This document shows, one piece after another, positions 45,264 through 53,926 of a stretch of DNA of 64,000 nucleotides (position 1 is the stretch's first letter; each line of letters starts with the position of its first letter). Source of the DNA: Actinomycetes bacterium (GTDB lineage: Bacteria > Actinomycetota > Acidimicrobiia > Acidimicrobiales > Ilumatobacteraceae); NCBI GenBank assembly GCA_029782355.1, contig JAKOUY010000016.1, positions 787,174 through 851,173 of the forward strand. The letters run 5' to 3'. The notes under the pieces are model-generated. The model did no database searches. It had not been told where the DNA came from and saw only the letters and a list, made by a program, of their open reading frames with translations. The translations under genes and the position numbers were made by a program.

Positions 45264-46475
45264 CTACGTGGTGATGCCGAAGCGGTGCAGGCCGTAGGCG
45301 GTGATCGCGTTGCCGCGCAGGAACTTGTACGTCTCGTCCTCGTTCAGTCCGGCCTTCTCGCAGATCCGCGTGGCCACGTCCTTGGAGTTCGGGAACGTCG
45401 AGTCAGCGTGCGGGTAGTCGACCTCGAAGCAGATCTGGTCCATGCCGATGACGTGGCGGTTGGCCATGCCCGTCTCGTCGTCGAACACGCATCCCCAGAT
45501 GTGTCCGGGCACGTAGCTGGACGGCGGCTTGCGCAGGTTGGTGCCGAAGGCGTTGTCGCTGCGCTCCTCCCACAGCTTGTCGGCCCGCTCCAGCACGTAG
45601 GGCATCCAGCCCACCTGGCCCTCGGCGTAGGCGATCTTCATCGCCGGGAACCGATCGAAGATGCCGGAGAACAGGTAGTCGACCAGCGAGCCCATGGCGT
45701 TCTGGAAGGTCAGCACCGACGAGACGATGAACGGGGCATCGGGCGACGTCGACGGCATGCGCGACGACGACCCGATGTGCATGTTGATGATCGTGTCGGT
45801 CTCCTCGCAGGCCCGGAAGAACGGATCCCAGAAGCGGTCCTGGTCGTGCACCGACGGCAACCCGAGCGGCGTCGGGTTCTCCGTGAAGGTCACCGCGTAG
45901 CTGCCCTTGTCGGCGCAGCGGCGGACCTCGGCGGCCGCCAGCTCGGCATCCCACAGCGGCACGATGGTCAGCGGGATCAGCTTGCCGTGACCGTCGCCGG
46001 CGCACCACTCGTCGATCATCCAGTCGTTGTAGGCCTGCACGCAGAGCAGGGCCAGTTCCTTGTCGTCCCGCTCCAGGAAGGCCTGCCCGCAGAACCGCGG
46101 CAGGATGTTCGGGTAGCAGATCGAGGCCTCGACGTGGTTGGCGGCCATGTCCTCGAGGCGCTCCTTCTGCTTCCAGCATCCGGGGCGGATCTGTTCGAAG
46201 GTCACCGGCTCGGCGTCGAGGTTGTCGAACCCGACCGCCGCCGACAGCTTGGGGAACGGGTAGACGAGGTCGTCGTACAACCACCAGTCGCCCCAGTCGC
46301 CCTCGGGGTTGCCCTTCTCGAAGCTGAAGACCCCGCCGCGGATGTGGAACACGCCGCGGTCACGCACGACCCGTGGTGCGCGGTCCTGGTACTTGGCCGG
46401 GAGCCGTGAGGTCCACAGGTCGGGTGGCTCGACGACGTGGTCGTCGACGGAGATGATGCGCGGGATGTCGATCAT
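45264..46475 (-). CDS. amidohydrolase_2 family metal-dependent hydrolase
   Basis: A 403-residue TIM-barrel hydrolase of the PF04909 (amidohydrolase_2/ACMSD-like) family, starting MIDIPRIISVDDHVVEPPDLW, a form in which the first HxH is replaced by DDHVVE; later motifs are NMHIGSSS and EVDYPHADSTFP. Actinobacterial relatives are frequent in aromatic and steroid catabolic operons, where they decarboxylate or hydrolyse ring-opened intermediates. ATG 46475 overlaps the first ligase stop (ATGA). Confidence 0.88.
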   Translation of the reverse strand: MIDIPRIISVDDHVVEPPDLWTSRLPAKYQDRAPRVVRDRGVFHIRGGVFSFEKGNPEGDWGDWWLYDDLVYPFPKLSAAVGFDNLDAEPVTFEQIRPGCWKQKERLEDMAANHVEASICYPNILPRFCGQAFLERDDKELALLCVQAYNDWMIDEWCAGDGHGKLIPLTIVPLWDAELAAAEVRRCADKGSYAVTFTENPTPLGLPSVHDQDRFWDPFFRACEETDTIINMHIGSSSRMPSTSPDAPFIVSSVLTFQNAMGSLVDYLFSGIFDRFPAMKIAYAEGQVGWMPYVLERADKLWEERSDNAFGTNLRKPPSSYVPGHIWGCVFDDETGMANRHVIGMDQICFEVDYPHADSTFPNSKDVATRICEKAGLNEDETYKFLRGNAITAYGLHRFGITT

Positions 46476-48073
46476 CGGGATGCTGCTCCTGTTGGTTCGG
46501 TGGAGGAGGACGCCCGGGTCCGGAGCTCGTACTTGAGCACCTTGCCGGACGGGTTGGTGGGAAGGCTGTCGACCACATGGATCGCCCGCGGCACCTTGTA
46601 GTTGGCCACGTTCTGGCGAGCCCAGGTGAGGAACTCGGCGGGGTCGAGGTCAGCAGTGGGCCGGACGACGACGAAGGCGTGGCCGACCTCGCCGAGGCGC
46701 TCGTCGGGTACGCCCACCACGGCCACCTGGGCCACCGCCGGATGGCGCATCAGCAGGCCCTCGATCTCGGCCGGGTAGGCGTTCTGCCCGCCGACGATGA
46801 ACATGTCCTTCTTGCGGTCGGTGATGGCTACGTAGCCGTGGTCGTCGAGCACGCCGATGTCGCCGGTGTGCAGCCATCCGTCGGGGTCGACCGCCTCGGC
46901 GGTGGCCACCGGGTCATCGAGGTAGCCCTGCATGACGTTGTAGCCGCGGCAGACGATCTCGCCGGCCGTGCCGGCGGGCACCGGCTGGTTGTCGTCGTCG
47001 ACGATGCGCAGCTCGACACCGTCGATGGCCCGCCCGGATGTGCGCGAGATGGTCTCCGGATCGTCGTCCTCACGGCACATCGAGATGGTCCCGGTCGACT
47101 CGGTCAGCCCGTAGGCGGTGAGGATGGTGCGGAAGGTCATCTCCTCGCGCATCCGCCGGATCATCTCCACCGGTACCGCGGCGGCGCCGGTCACCGCTGT
47201 GCGCAGCGAGGACAGATCGTGGTCCGACCGGTCGGGGTGGTTCAGCAGCCCGAGGTAGATGGTGGGCGGCCCCGGCAGCATGGTGATCCGCTCGGCTTCG
47301 ATGGCGGTCAGCATGGCGTCGACGTCGAACACCGCTTGGGGCACCATCGTCGCCCCGCGCATCAGGCAGGCGAGGATCCCGGCCTTGTAGCCGAAGGTGT
47401 GGAAGAACGGGTTGACGATCAGGTAGCGGTCGCCCTGGCGCAGCCCGACGGTGGCGCTCCACGTGGCGAAGACCCGCATGGTCTGCTCGTGACTGCACAT
47501 CACGCCCTTCGGGCGCCCGGTCGTGCCCGACGTGAAGATGATGTCCGACAGCTCGGTGGGCGACTGGCCCTCGGCGCGGGCCACGGCCTCTGCCCGGGCC
47601 GGAGGCGTCCCGTGCCCGAGGAAGTCGGACCAGGCGACGTACCCGGCGGGCGCCTCGCCGCGCAGCACGATCCGCCGCCGCAGCGCCGGCAGGTGGGCGT
47701 CGTCGAGCATGCCCGGGTAGTCGTTGCCGAGGAACCCGTTGACGCACGCCAGCGTGGTCGCCCCACTGCGAGCGAGGATGTCGGCTGCCTCGAGACCCTT
47801 GTAGCGCGTGTTCAGCGGGACGATCACGCCGCCGGCCAGGCTGGCGCCGAGGGCGGCCACCACCCACTCGTGGAGGTTCGGCGCCCACATCGCCACCCGC
47901 TCGCCGGGCGCGAGACCGTCGGCGACGAAGGCCGCGGCGGCGTCGAGCACCCGCTCGCCGAGCTCGGCGAAGCTCCAGCGGAGGTCACCATCGACGATGG
48001 CGTCCGTCTCGGCGAACTGCCGCGCCGCAGCCAGCACCTGACGACCGATGGTCAGCTGGGGCGCGATGGGCAC
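46472..48073 (-). CDS. long-chain/steroid acid-type acyl-CoA ligase (FadD3-like)
   Basis: A 533-residue ANL enzyme: P-loop FTSGTTGRPKG, AYGLTEST, hinge GWLHTGDIG and catalytic Lys in NPSGKVLKYELR. It resembles FadD3, the ligase for the HIP side-chain acid in cholesterol ring C/D breakdown, but this is judged by eye. First gene of the operon. GTG 48073 is chosen because TAGGCT (48086-48081) is 7 nt upstream, below a TCTGACG palindrome. Confidence 0.86.
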   Translation of the reverse strand: MPIAPQLTIGRQVLAAARQFAETDAIVDGDLRWSFAELGERVLDAAAAFVADGLAPGERVAMWAPNLHEWVVAALGASLAGGVIVPLNTRYKGLEAADILARSGATTLACVNGFLGNDYPGMLDDAHLPALRRRIVLRGEAPAGYVAWSDFLGHGTPPARAEAVARAEGQSPTELSDIIFTSGTTGRPKGVMCSHEQTMRVFATWSATVGLRQGDRYLIVNPFFHTFGYKAGILACLMRGATMVPQAVFDVDAMLTAIEAERITMLPGPPTIYLGLLNHPDRSDHDLSSLRTAVTGAAAVPVEMIRRMREEMTFRTILTAYGLTESTGTISMCREDDDPETISRTSGRAIDGVELRIVDDDNQPVPAGTAGEIVCRGYNVMQGYLDDPVATAEAVDPDGWLHTGDIGVLDDHGYVAITDRKKDMFIVGGQNAYPAEIEGLLMRHPAVAQVAVVGVPDERLGEVGHAFVVVRPTADLDPAEFLTWARQNVANYKVPRAIHVVDSLPTNPSGKVLKYELRTRASSSTEPTGAASR

Positions 48074-48080
48074 GCCGGCC

Positions 48081-48111
48081 AGCCTAGTCAGGTTTCTGAC
48101 GCCCTTTCAGA
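48081..48111 (-). promoter_or_regulatory. ligase-operon promoter with TCTGACG-type operator
   Basis: TAGGCT (48086-48081, minus strand) is 7 nt before GTG 48073. Eight bp further upstream, TCTGACG-n3-TTTCAGA (48095-48111) has the same left arm as the SDR and OB-fold sites; two of seven positions in the right arm differ, but flanking TT/AA extend the symmetry (TTTCTGA / TCAGAAA). Confidence 0.6.
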
Positions 48112-48140
48112 AACGTGCTGCCCGCCCCTCCCCCCGCCGA

Positions 48141-48182
48141 ATGCGTGCGCAAACCGTCGCACGCGGAGGTTTGCGCACGCAT
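48141..48182 (+). repeat. palindromic repeat, family 2, copy 1
   Basis: Perfect 15-bp arms ATGCGTGCGCAAACC / GGTTTGCGCACGCAT around a 12-nt centre. Confidence 0.85.
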
Positions 48183-48191
48183 GCTCGGTGG

Positions 48192-48233
48192 TCGCGTGCG
48201 CAAACCGGCGCAGCCGGAGGTTTGCGCACGCGA
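48192..48233 (+). repeat. palindromic repeat, family 2, copy 2
   Basis: Perfect 15-bp arms TCGCGTGCGCAAACC / GGTTTGCGCACGCGA, 12-nt centre, 9 bp after copy 1. The outermost arm bases differ from copy 1 but stay complementary. Confidence 0.85.
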
Positions 48234-48319
48234 GGGGAGGGGGTGCTGCTGATGGGCGCGGGTCGCCTCGCCAGCTTTGGCGAGTGCTCGGAACGGGGTG
48301 GGAAGTCTCGTTGCGCCGC

Positions 48320-48350
48320 GTTACGATACGATCCCGTTCCGTCTCGTAAT
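48320..48350. promoter_or_regulatory. inverted-repeat operator before the MFS exporter gene
   Basis: TTACGATACG (48321-48330) and CGTCTCGTAA (48340-48349) form arms matching at 9 of 10 positions with a 9-bp centre, 36 bp before ATG 48385. A TetR gene follows the exporter, the usual layout of a drug-responsive efflux operon. Confidence 0.6.
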
Positions 48351-48384
48351 TCAGGCAACGGCGAGACACGAGGGTGAGGACGTC

Positions 48385-50001
48385 ATGGCAGCGATGATCG
48401 GCAGCAATCAGGAGGTGGACGACGCCGTCCACCGCCGGCGGTGGTGGATCCTGACGGTGCTGTGCCTGTCGTTGCTGCTGATCATCATGGACAACACGAT
48501 CCTCAACGTGGCCATCCCGTCACTGATCAAGGACCTGCACGCCACCAACAGCCAGATCCAGTGGATCATCGACAGCTACGTCCTGGTCTTCGCCGGTCTG
48601 CTGCTCACGACCGGGAGCCTGAGCGATCGCTTCGGGCGCAAGGGCGCCCTGCAGATCGGCATCGTCCTGTTCGGGTTGGGCTCGGCATCGGCCGGCATGT
48701 CGCACAGCGTCGAGCACCTCATCGCCAGCCGGGCCTTCATGGGCATCGGCGGGGCGCTGATCATGCCCTCGACCCTGTCGCTGCTGACCAACGTGTTCCG
48801 CGACCCGACGGAGCGTGGCCGAGCCATCGCCGTGTGGGCCGGGTTCAGCGGACTGGGGGTCGCCATCGGTCCGGTGGTGGGTGGCACGCTCATCAAGCAC
48901 TTCTCGTGGCAGGCGGTGTTCTGGGTGAACATCCCCCTCGGCATCGTCGCCCTCGCCGCCGGCGCCGTGCTGATCCCCCGCTCGAAGGATCCCAGCCATG
49001 CCGCCCTCGATCCGCTGGGTGCGCTGCTGTCGATCCTCGGTCTCGGGGCCCTGCTGTTCGGCATCATCGAGGGGCCGGCGAAGGGGTGGACGGATGGCTC
49101 GGTGCTGGTCGGGTTCGTCGTCGGCGCCGTCACCCTGGGCCTGTTCATCGCCTGGGAGCTGACCAGCGAGCACCCGATGCTGGACATGCGCCTGTTCCGC
49201 ATCCGGCGGTTCTCGGCGGCGAGTGGGGCGATCACGCTGACGTTCTTCGCCATGTTCGGGTCGATGTTCCTGATGACCCAGTACTGGCAGCTGGTCCACG
49301 GCTACTCGGCCCTGGAGGCCGGGGTGCGGATGGTGCCGCACGCGATGACGATGATGGTGGTCGCACCGACGTCGGCCCGGCTGGTCGAGCGGTTCGGCAC
49401 CAAGCGAGTGGTGGCCACCGGGCTGACGGTCATCGCCAGCTCGCTGACCCTGCTGTCGTTCATCCAGGCTGATTCGTCCTACGCCCACGTCATCGTGATC
49501 TTCTGCCTGATGGCCGCCGGCATGGGCCTGACCATGGCCCCGGCGACCGAGTCGGTGATGGGCTCGCTGCCTCGGGAGAAGGCCGGCGTCGGCTCGGCGG
49601 TCAACGACACCACCCGCCAAGTGGGCGGTGCGCTCGGCGTGGCCATCATCGGCAGCATCGTCACCTCGATGTACGCCGGGAAGGTGGCCGACCTCGCCGG
49701 GCGGTTCGGTCTCAGCGGCCACGCCCTGTCGATTGCGAAGTCGTCGCTCGGTGGGGCGCTGCAGCTCGCGCCGACGCTGGGTGATCGGGCTGCGGAGTTC
49801 GTCCGCGCCGTCGACGCCGGCTTCGTCTCGTCGGTGGCCGTGGGCATGCGCTTCGCCGCGGTGATCATCGCCTGTACGGCCGTCATGGTCTGGCGCTTCC
49901 TGCCCGCCCGCGGTCATGGCCACGACCTGCCGGTGGACAGCGAGGAGTACGCCGAGTCGGTGGCCCACGCCTACGAGCCGGCCATCGTCGCCGGGGGCTG
50001 A
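48385..50001 (+). CDS. MFS transporter, DHA2 (EmrB/QacA) type drug:H+ antiporter
   Basis: A 538-residue membrane protein with about 14 hydrophobic helices. Helix 1 carries DNTILNVAIPSL (the DHA2 motif D1), loop 2-3 has GSLSDRFGRKGALQIG (motif A) and helix 5 has GFSGLGVAIGPVVGG (motif C of antiporters). Probably exports toxic hydrophobic compounds or catabolic intermediates. GGGTGAGGA (48372-48380) supports ATG 48385. The tetR gene begins one base after its stop. Confidence 0.9.
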   Translation: MAAMIGSNQEVDDAVHRRRWWILTVLCLSLLLIIMDNTILNVAIPSLIKDLHATNSQIQWIIDSYVLVFAGLLLTTGSLSDRFGRKGALQIGIVLFGLGSASAGMSHSVEHLIASRAFMGIGGALIMPSTLSLLTNVFRDPTERGRAIAVWAGFSGLGVAIGPVVGGTLIKHFSWQAVFWVNIPLGIVALAAGAVLIPRSKDPSHAALDPLGALLSILGLGALLFGIIEGPAKGWTDGSVLVGFVVGAVTLGLFIAWELTSEHPMLDMRLFRIRRFSAASGAITLTFFAMFGSMFLMTQYWQLVHGYSALEAGVRMVPHAMTMMVVAPTSARLVERFGTKRVVATGLTVIASSLTLLSFIQADSSYAHVIVIFCLMAAGMGLTMAPATESVMGSLPREKAGVGSAVNDTTRQVGGALGVAIIGSIVTSMYAGKVADLAGRFGLSGHALSIAKSSLGGALQLAPTLGDRAAEFVRAVDAGFVSSVAVGMRFAAVIIACTAVMVWRFLPARGHGHDLPVDSEEYAESVAHAYEPAIVAGG

Positions 50002-50002
50002 C

Positions 50003-50617
50003 GTGAGCCTGACCCGTGTTGCAGCCCCGGCGCGCGGTCGGCCGCGGCGTGAGGGCGTGGACGAAGCCGTGGTGGCCGCCGCCGCCCGGCTGGTGGGCGA
50101 AGTGGGCATGGCCGGCATCTCGATGGACCTCGTCGCCCAGCGCGCCGGGGTCAGCAAGGCCACGATCTACCGCCGGTGGGCTTCGAAGGAGGAGCTGGTC
50201 ATCGAGGTGATGCGCCGCTTCGTCGAGCCGACCGCGGCGCCCGACACCGGGTCGGTGGCCGAGGACGTCCGCCAGTTCGCCGTCGCCCTGGCCCAGCGCT
50301 TCGCCCACCAACGCAAGTCGGACGTGCTCCCGCACCTCGTCGCCGCGGCCTGCTACGACGAGTCACTGCGCGCCGCCCTCGACCACTACAGCCGGTCGCG
50401 CCAGTCGACGATCCGCGAGATCCTCCGCCGCGGCGTGCGCCGGGGCGAGTTGCCCGCCGACTACGACATCGACGTGGCCGTCGACATGTTGCTCGGTGCG
50501 TTCCTGTATCGCCGGCTGATGTCGGGCGGCTCGCTGTCCGCCGACGTGGCTGCCCGGATCAGCGCCATCCTGGTGCCGGCGCCGTCCACGGCGGACCCCT
50601 CGGTACGGCGCCGTTAG
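50003..50617 (+). CDS. TetR family regulator of the adjacent exporter
   Basis: A 204-residue regulator with HTH (about 20-62: EAVVAAAARLVGEVGMAGISM, then AGVSKATIYRRWASKEEL), like regulators of MFS efflux pumps. GTG 50003 is chosen for proximity to the exporter stop; the upstream frame lies inside that gene. It probably binds the palindrome at 48321-48349 and controls its own operon. Its stop codon overlaps the stop of the convergent acyl-CoA dehydrogenase gene. Confidence 0.88.
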   Translation: MSLTRVAAPARGRPRREGVDEAVVAAAARLVGEVGMAGISMDLVAQRAGVSKATIYRRWASKEELVIEVMRRFVEPTAAPDTGSVAEDVRQFAVALAQRFAHQRKSDVLPHLVAAACYDESLRAALDHYSRSRQSTIREILRRGVRRGELPADYDIDVAVDMLLGAFLYRRLMSGGSLSADVAARISAILVPAPSTADPSVRRR

Positions 50618-51576
50618 CGCGGCGTTGCCAGCACCGCGGCGGACACCCGGCGGCGGTGCCAGCGGGCGTCACCGTAGGCCCGCTGCAGGGCCCAGGCCTT
50701 CTTCATGAACAGCTGCAGGTCGGCCTCCCACGTGTAGCCGATGGCACCGTGGACCTGCATGGCCGCCCGGCTGGCGCGGTAGGCGGCCTCGCCGGCCAGT
50801 GCCTTGGCCATGCTGGCGTCGCGCCCGGCCGTCGGCTGGGCGGTGCTGAGGCTCCAGGCGGCGCGGTAGGTGGGGGCCTTGGCGAACTCGACCTTCAGCA
50901 GGGCGTCGGCCAGCAGGTGCTTGACCGCCTGGAAGGCGCCGATCGGCTTGCCGAACTGCTCGCGCTGGCGGGCGTACTCGCCGGCGAGGTCGATCATCGT
51001 CTCGCCCAGTCCGACGAGGAACGCCGCCGTGGCCACCGCCAGGGTGTCGGCCAGCTCGTCCGTGCCCGGAAGCGGCTCGAGCGTGCCGCCGGTGACCTCG
51101 GCCAGGTGGCGGCCTTCGTCGAGGCCGGCCACGGCGGAGACGGCGTATCCGTGACGGGCGCCGGACGGGGTGACGATCACCTCGGCCACGTCGGCGTGGG
51201 CCACGAACGGGTCGACGTCCAGGGCGGCGGTCACGACGACCGACCCATCGACGACGCCGCCCGCCCATGGGGTACCGGCCAGCCGGGGAGCGGCGACCAG
51301 GTGCTCGACCACCGGCCCGGGCACCCCCGCCCGGCCGAGCTGCTGGAACAGCAGCACGCTGTCGACCAGCGTGCCACCCATGCCGCCGGCGGGCCCCGGC
51401 ACCATCATCGACAGCACGCCCATGTCGGCCAGGCGGCGCCACAGGTCGGGCTCATGGCCCCGCCCGGCCGCCCACGCCTCGCGCAACCGGGCCGGCGGGT
51501 ACTCGTGGACCAGCAGGTCGTGGAGACCGTCGGCGAAGGCCCGCTGATCGTCGGTGAAGGCGAAGCGCACGGTCAC
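50614..51576 (-). CDS. acyl-CoA dehydrogenase, short subunit
   Basis: A 320-residue acyl-CoA dehydrogenase-fold protein (MTVRFAFTDDQRAFADGLHDLL; later QREQFGKPIGAFQAVKHLLAD and MQVHGAIGYTWEADL). It is shorter than the usual ~380 residues in the middle domain. GTG 51576 overlaps the stop of the full-length homologue (GTGA). Paired unequal acyl-CoA dehydrogenase genes are typical of the heterotetrameric ChsE/FadE enzymes in steroid side-chain degradation. Confidence 0.85.
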   Translation of the reverse strand: MTVRFAFTDDQRAFADGLHDLLVHEYPPARLREAWAAGRGHEPDLWRRLADMGVLSMMVPGPAGGMGGTLVDSVLLFQQLGRAGVPGPVVEHLVAAPRLAGTPWAGGVVDGSVVVTAALDVDPFVAHADVAEVIVTPSGARHGYAVSAVAGLDEGRHLAEVTGGTLEPLPGTDELADTLAVATAAFLVGLGETMIDLAGEYARQREQFGKPIGAFQAVKHLLADALLKVEFAKAPTYRAAWSLSTAQPTAGRDASMAKALAGEAAYRASRAAMQVHGAIGYTWEADLQLFMKKAWALQRAYGDARWHRRRVSAAVLATPR

Positions 51577-52721
51577 ACCCCCTTCGGCAGCTGCAGGACG
51601 CGGTCGGCGATGATGTTGCGCTGGATCTCGTTGGTGCCGGCGTAGATCGGCCCGGCGAGGGAGAACAGGAACCCGTCGACCCAGCGCTCCAGCGGGCCGT
51701 CCATCCGCTCGGCGTGCGGGCCGAGGATGTCGAGGGCGATCTCGTGGATGCGCACGTCCATCTCGCTCCAGAAGATCTTGTTCAGGCTGGCTTCCGAGCC
51801 GATCGGGCGGCCCTCGATCATCCCCGTCACCGTCTGGTAGGTGTGCAGCCGGTAGCCCTCGGCCAGCATCCAGGCGTCGGTCACCGCGTCACGCAGCGCG
51901 TCGTCGGTGGAGTCGGCGTGGGTCCGCCACAGCTCGATCAGCCGATCGGCGGCCGTGGAGAACCGGGCCGGGCTGCGCAGGCTGACGCCGCGCTCGAACC
52001 CGGCGGTCGCCATGGCGACGTTCCACCCCTTGCCGACCTCGCCGAGGTTGCTGCCGAGGGGGATGCGCACGTCGTCGAAGAAGATCTCGGCGAAGCCGGT
52101 GTCGCCATCCAGCTGGGCGATGGGCCGGACGGTCACGCCCGGCAGATCCAGCGGGAGCAGGAAGAAGGTCAGGCCGCGGTGGCGCTGCGAGTCCGGGTCG
52201 GAGCGGAACATGCCGAAGCACCAGTCGCTCCACACGGCACGACTGGCCCAGATCTTCTGCCCGTTCAGCACCCAGGCGTCCCCGTCGAGCCGGGCGGTGC
52301 TGCGGATGGCCGCCATGTCGCTGCCGGCGTTGGGCTCGCTCCAGGCCTGGGCCCAGACGATCTCGCTCGACGCCATCGTGGGCAGGAAGCGGGCCTTCTG
52401 CTCGGGCGTGCCGACCTCCATGATCGTCGGACCCAGGAGGAAGATGCCGTTCTGGTTGACCCGCCCGGGCGCCCCGGCGCGGAAGTACTCCTCCTCGAAG
52501 ATCAGCCAGCCGATGTAGTCGACGCCCCGGCCGCCGTACCCCTCCGGCCAGGAGACCGCCGACCAGCGGGCGGCCGACAGCTTGGCCTCCCACTGGCGAT
52601 GCCGGGCGAAGCCCTCGGCGGTGTCGAAGCTGGGCAGCGGCTCGGCCGGGACGTTGGCCTCCAGCCAGGCGCGGGCCTCGGCGCGGAACGCATCCTGCTC
52701 GGCGGTGTACGTCAAGTCCAT
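51573..52721 (-). CDS. acyl-CoA dehydrogenase, long subunit
   Basis: A 382-residue acyl-CoA dehydrogenase: AQAWSEPNAGSDMAAIRSTA, NGQKIWASRAVWSDW and C-terminal SLAGPIYAGTNEIQRNIIA. The catalytic Glu of the common IYEGT motif is Ala here (IYAGT), so the base must come from elsewhere, as in some family members. ATG 52721 is set by the conserved N-terminus MDLTYTAEQ; TAGCGT lies 10 nt upstream on the minus strand. It is translationally coupled to the short subunit. Confidence 0.88.
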   Translation of the reverse strand: MDLTYTAEQDAFRAEARAWLEANVPAEPLPSFDTAEGFARHRQWEAKLSAARWSAVSWPEGYGGRGVDYIGWLIFEEEYFRAGAPGRVNQNGIFLLGPTIMEVGTPEQKARFLPTMASSEIVWAQAWSEPNAGSDMAAIRSTARLDGDAWVLNGQKIWASRAVWSDWCFGMFRSDPDSQRHRGLTFFLLPLDLPGVTVRPIAQLDGDTGFAEIFFDDVRIPLGSNLGEVGKGWNVAMATAGFERGVSLRSPARFSTAADRLIELWRTHADSTDDALRDAVTDAWMLAEGYRLHTYQTVTGMIEGRPIGSEASLNKIFWSEMDVRIHEIALDILGPHAERMDGPLERWVDGFLFSLAGPIYAGTNEIQRNIIADRVLQLPKGV

Positions 52722-52851
52722 GGCGTCCGCGACGCTAGCCGTGATTCGGCATGGGGTTGAGGGTGTGTAGCTCGCCCGGACGGGGGAAATGCCCTCCTGG
52801 GCTTGGTGTTGCGACACGTCAGGTAACCGGCCCGGGGAGGGCACTCGCGAG

Positions 52852-53785
52852 ATGCAAGGTAACAGCACGCGCAAGGTGAGGGTGGAGACCGGCCGCGCCC
52901 AGGTGGCGGGTCACGTCGGCCTTCGTGCGTTGGGTCGGTTCGCTGACCCGGTCGGGCTCGGCGAGGGACTCTCCGACTCGATCCCGTGGGCTGGTGAACG
53001 CGCCCCAGCTCATGATCGTGGCCGGGTGCTGGTGCACGCGATGTTGATGCTCGCCGGTGGCGGTGAGGCGTGCACCGACATCGAACAACTCGTCCCTGAT
53101 GGCGCGCTGTTCGGCGAGGTGTGCTCCGACTCGGCGCTGTCGCGCACGATCAAAGCGATCACCCCGACGACCCTGGCCCCGAGTCCTTGCGGCGTTCTCG
53201 ATCACACGCGAGACGGTGTGGGACCGCATCGACACCGGCGACGGCCCGGTGGTGTCGGATGTCGACTCGTCGCTGGTCGAGATCCACTCCGAGAACAATG
53301 AGCAGGCCGCCCCGACGTTCAAAGGCGGGCTTGGGTTCCACCGATGCTGTGCTTCGCGGACGCCACTGGTGAGGTGCTTGGGGGCACGGTTGCGGCCGGG
53401 GAACGCCCGCGCGAACACGATCATCGATCTGTTGCAGGTCGTCGATGATGCCATCTCCCAGCTCCCCGAGCAGGTCCCTGTCGGGCACCGCCACGGTGAC
53501 GACGAGAACATCGTGCAGCGCCGGGCGCAGGTCCGCACCGATTCGGCTGGCGGCAGACCAGGGTTCGTCAATGGCCTCGCCGCTCGGAACATCGGGTTCG
53601 CTGTCGTGGCTCGGGTGAACGACCAGATTCATGCCGCGACCGGTGCCATCGTCGGCAAACCAGACCGCTGGACACCCAGCACGGCGCGTCACCGGCGACG
53701 ACGCCGAACGTTCGGGGGTCGCTGAGATCACCAACCTCGTTGACCTCACCGGCTGGCCGGCAGGGACGCGGTTGATCGTTGGCTG
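52852..53785 (+). pseudogene. decayed IS1380-type transposase
   Basis: Fragments in at least two frames spell an IS1380-family transposase in order: GLGEGLSDSIPWAGERAP, HDRGRVLVHAMLMLAGGGEA, RETVWDRIDTGDGPVV, DVDSSLVEIHSENNEQAAPTF, RTDSAGG followed by GFVNGLAARNIGF, then GWPAGTRLIV. Frame changes occur near 53180, 53340, 53390 and 53690, and the C-terminal third (about 100 or more residues including the last catalytic acid) is missing after about 53785. TGCCCTCC (52790-52797) and GGAGGGCA (52836-52843) form a stem in the 5' leader. No intact terminal repeats or target duplication could be identified. Confidence 0.85.
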
Positions 53786-53926
53786 GTCGTTCGCTCGACT
53801 TGGGGAGCGCTGCCGCATCAACCAGGCGACGTTCTTCAATGCCCTGAAGCGAAGAGCTACGACGCCATCTGTCGGTTGACCGACGAGTCAGGATTGTTAA
53901 GCGTGAGCTGTATCGCCAACGGTGGA

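Larger units (their letters stand above)
48074..48384. other. 311-bp divergent region between the ligase operon and the MFS gene
   Basis: Contains, in order, the ligase promoter and operator (48081-48111), a C-rich stretch, two copies of palindromic family 2 (48141-48182, 48192-48233), a small hairpin CTCGCCA-GCTT-TGGCGAG (48267-48284), and the MFS operator (48321-48349). No gene is evident. Confidence 0.75.
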
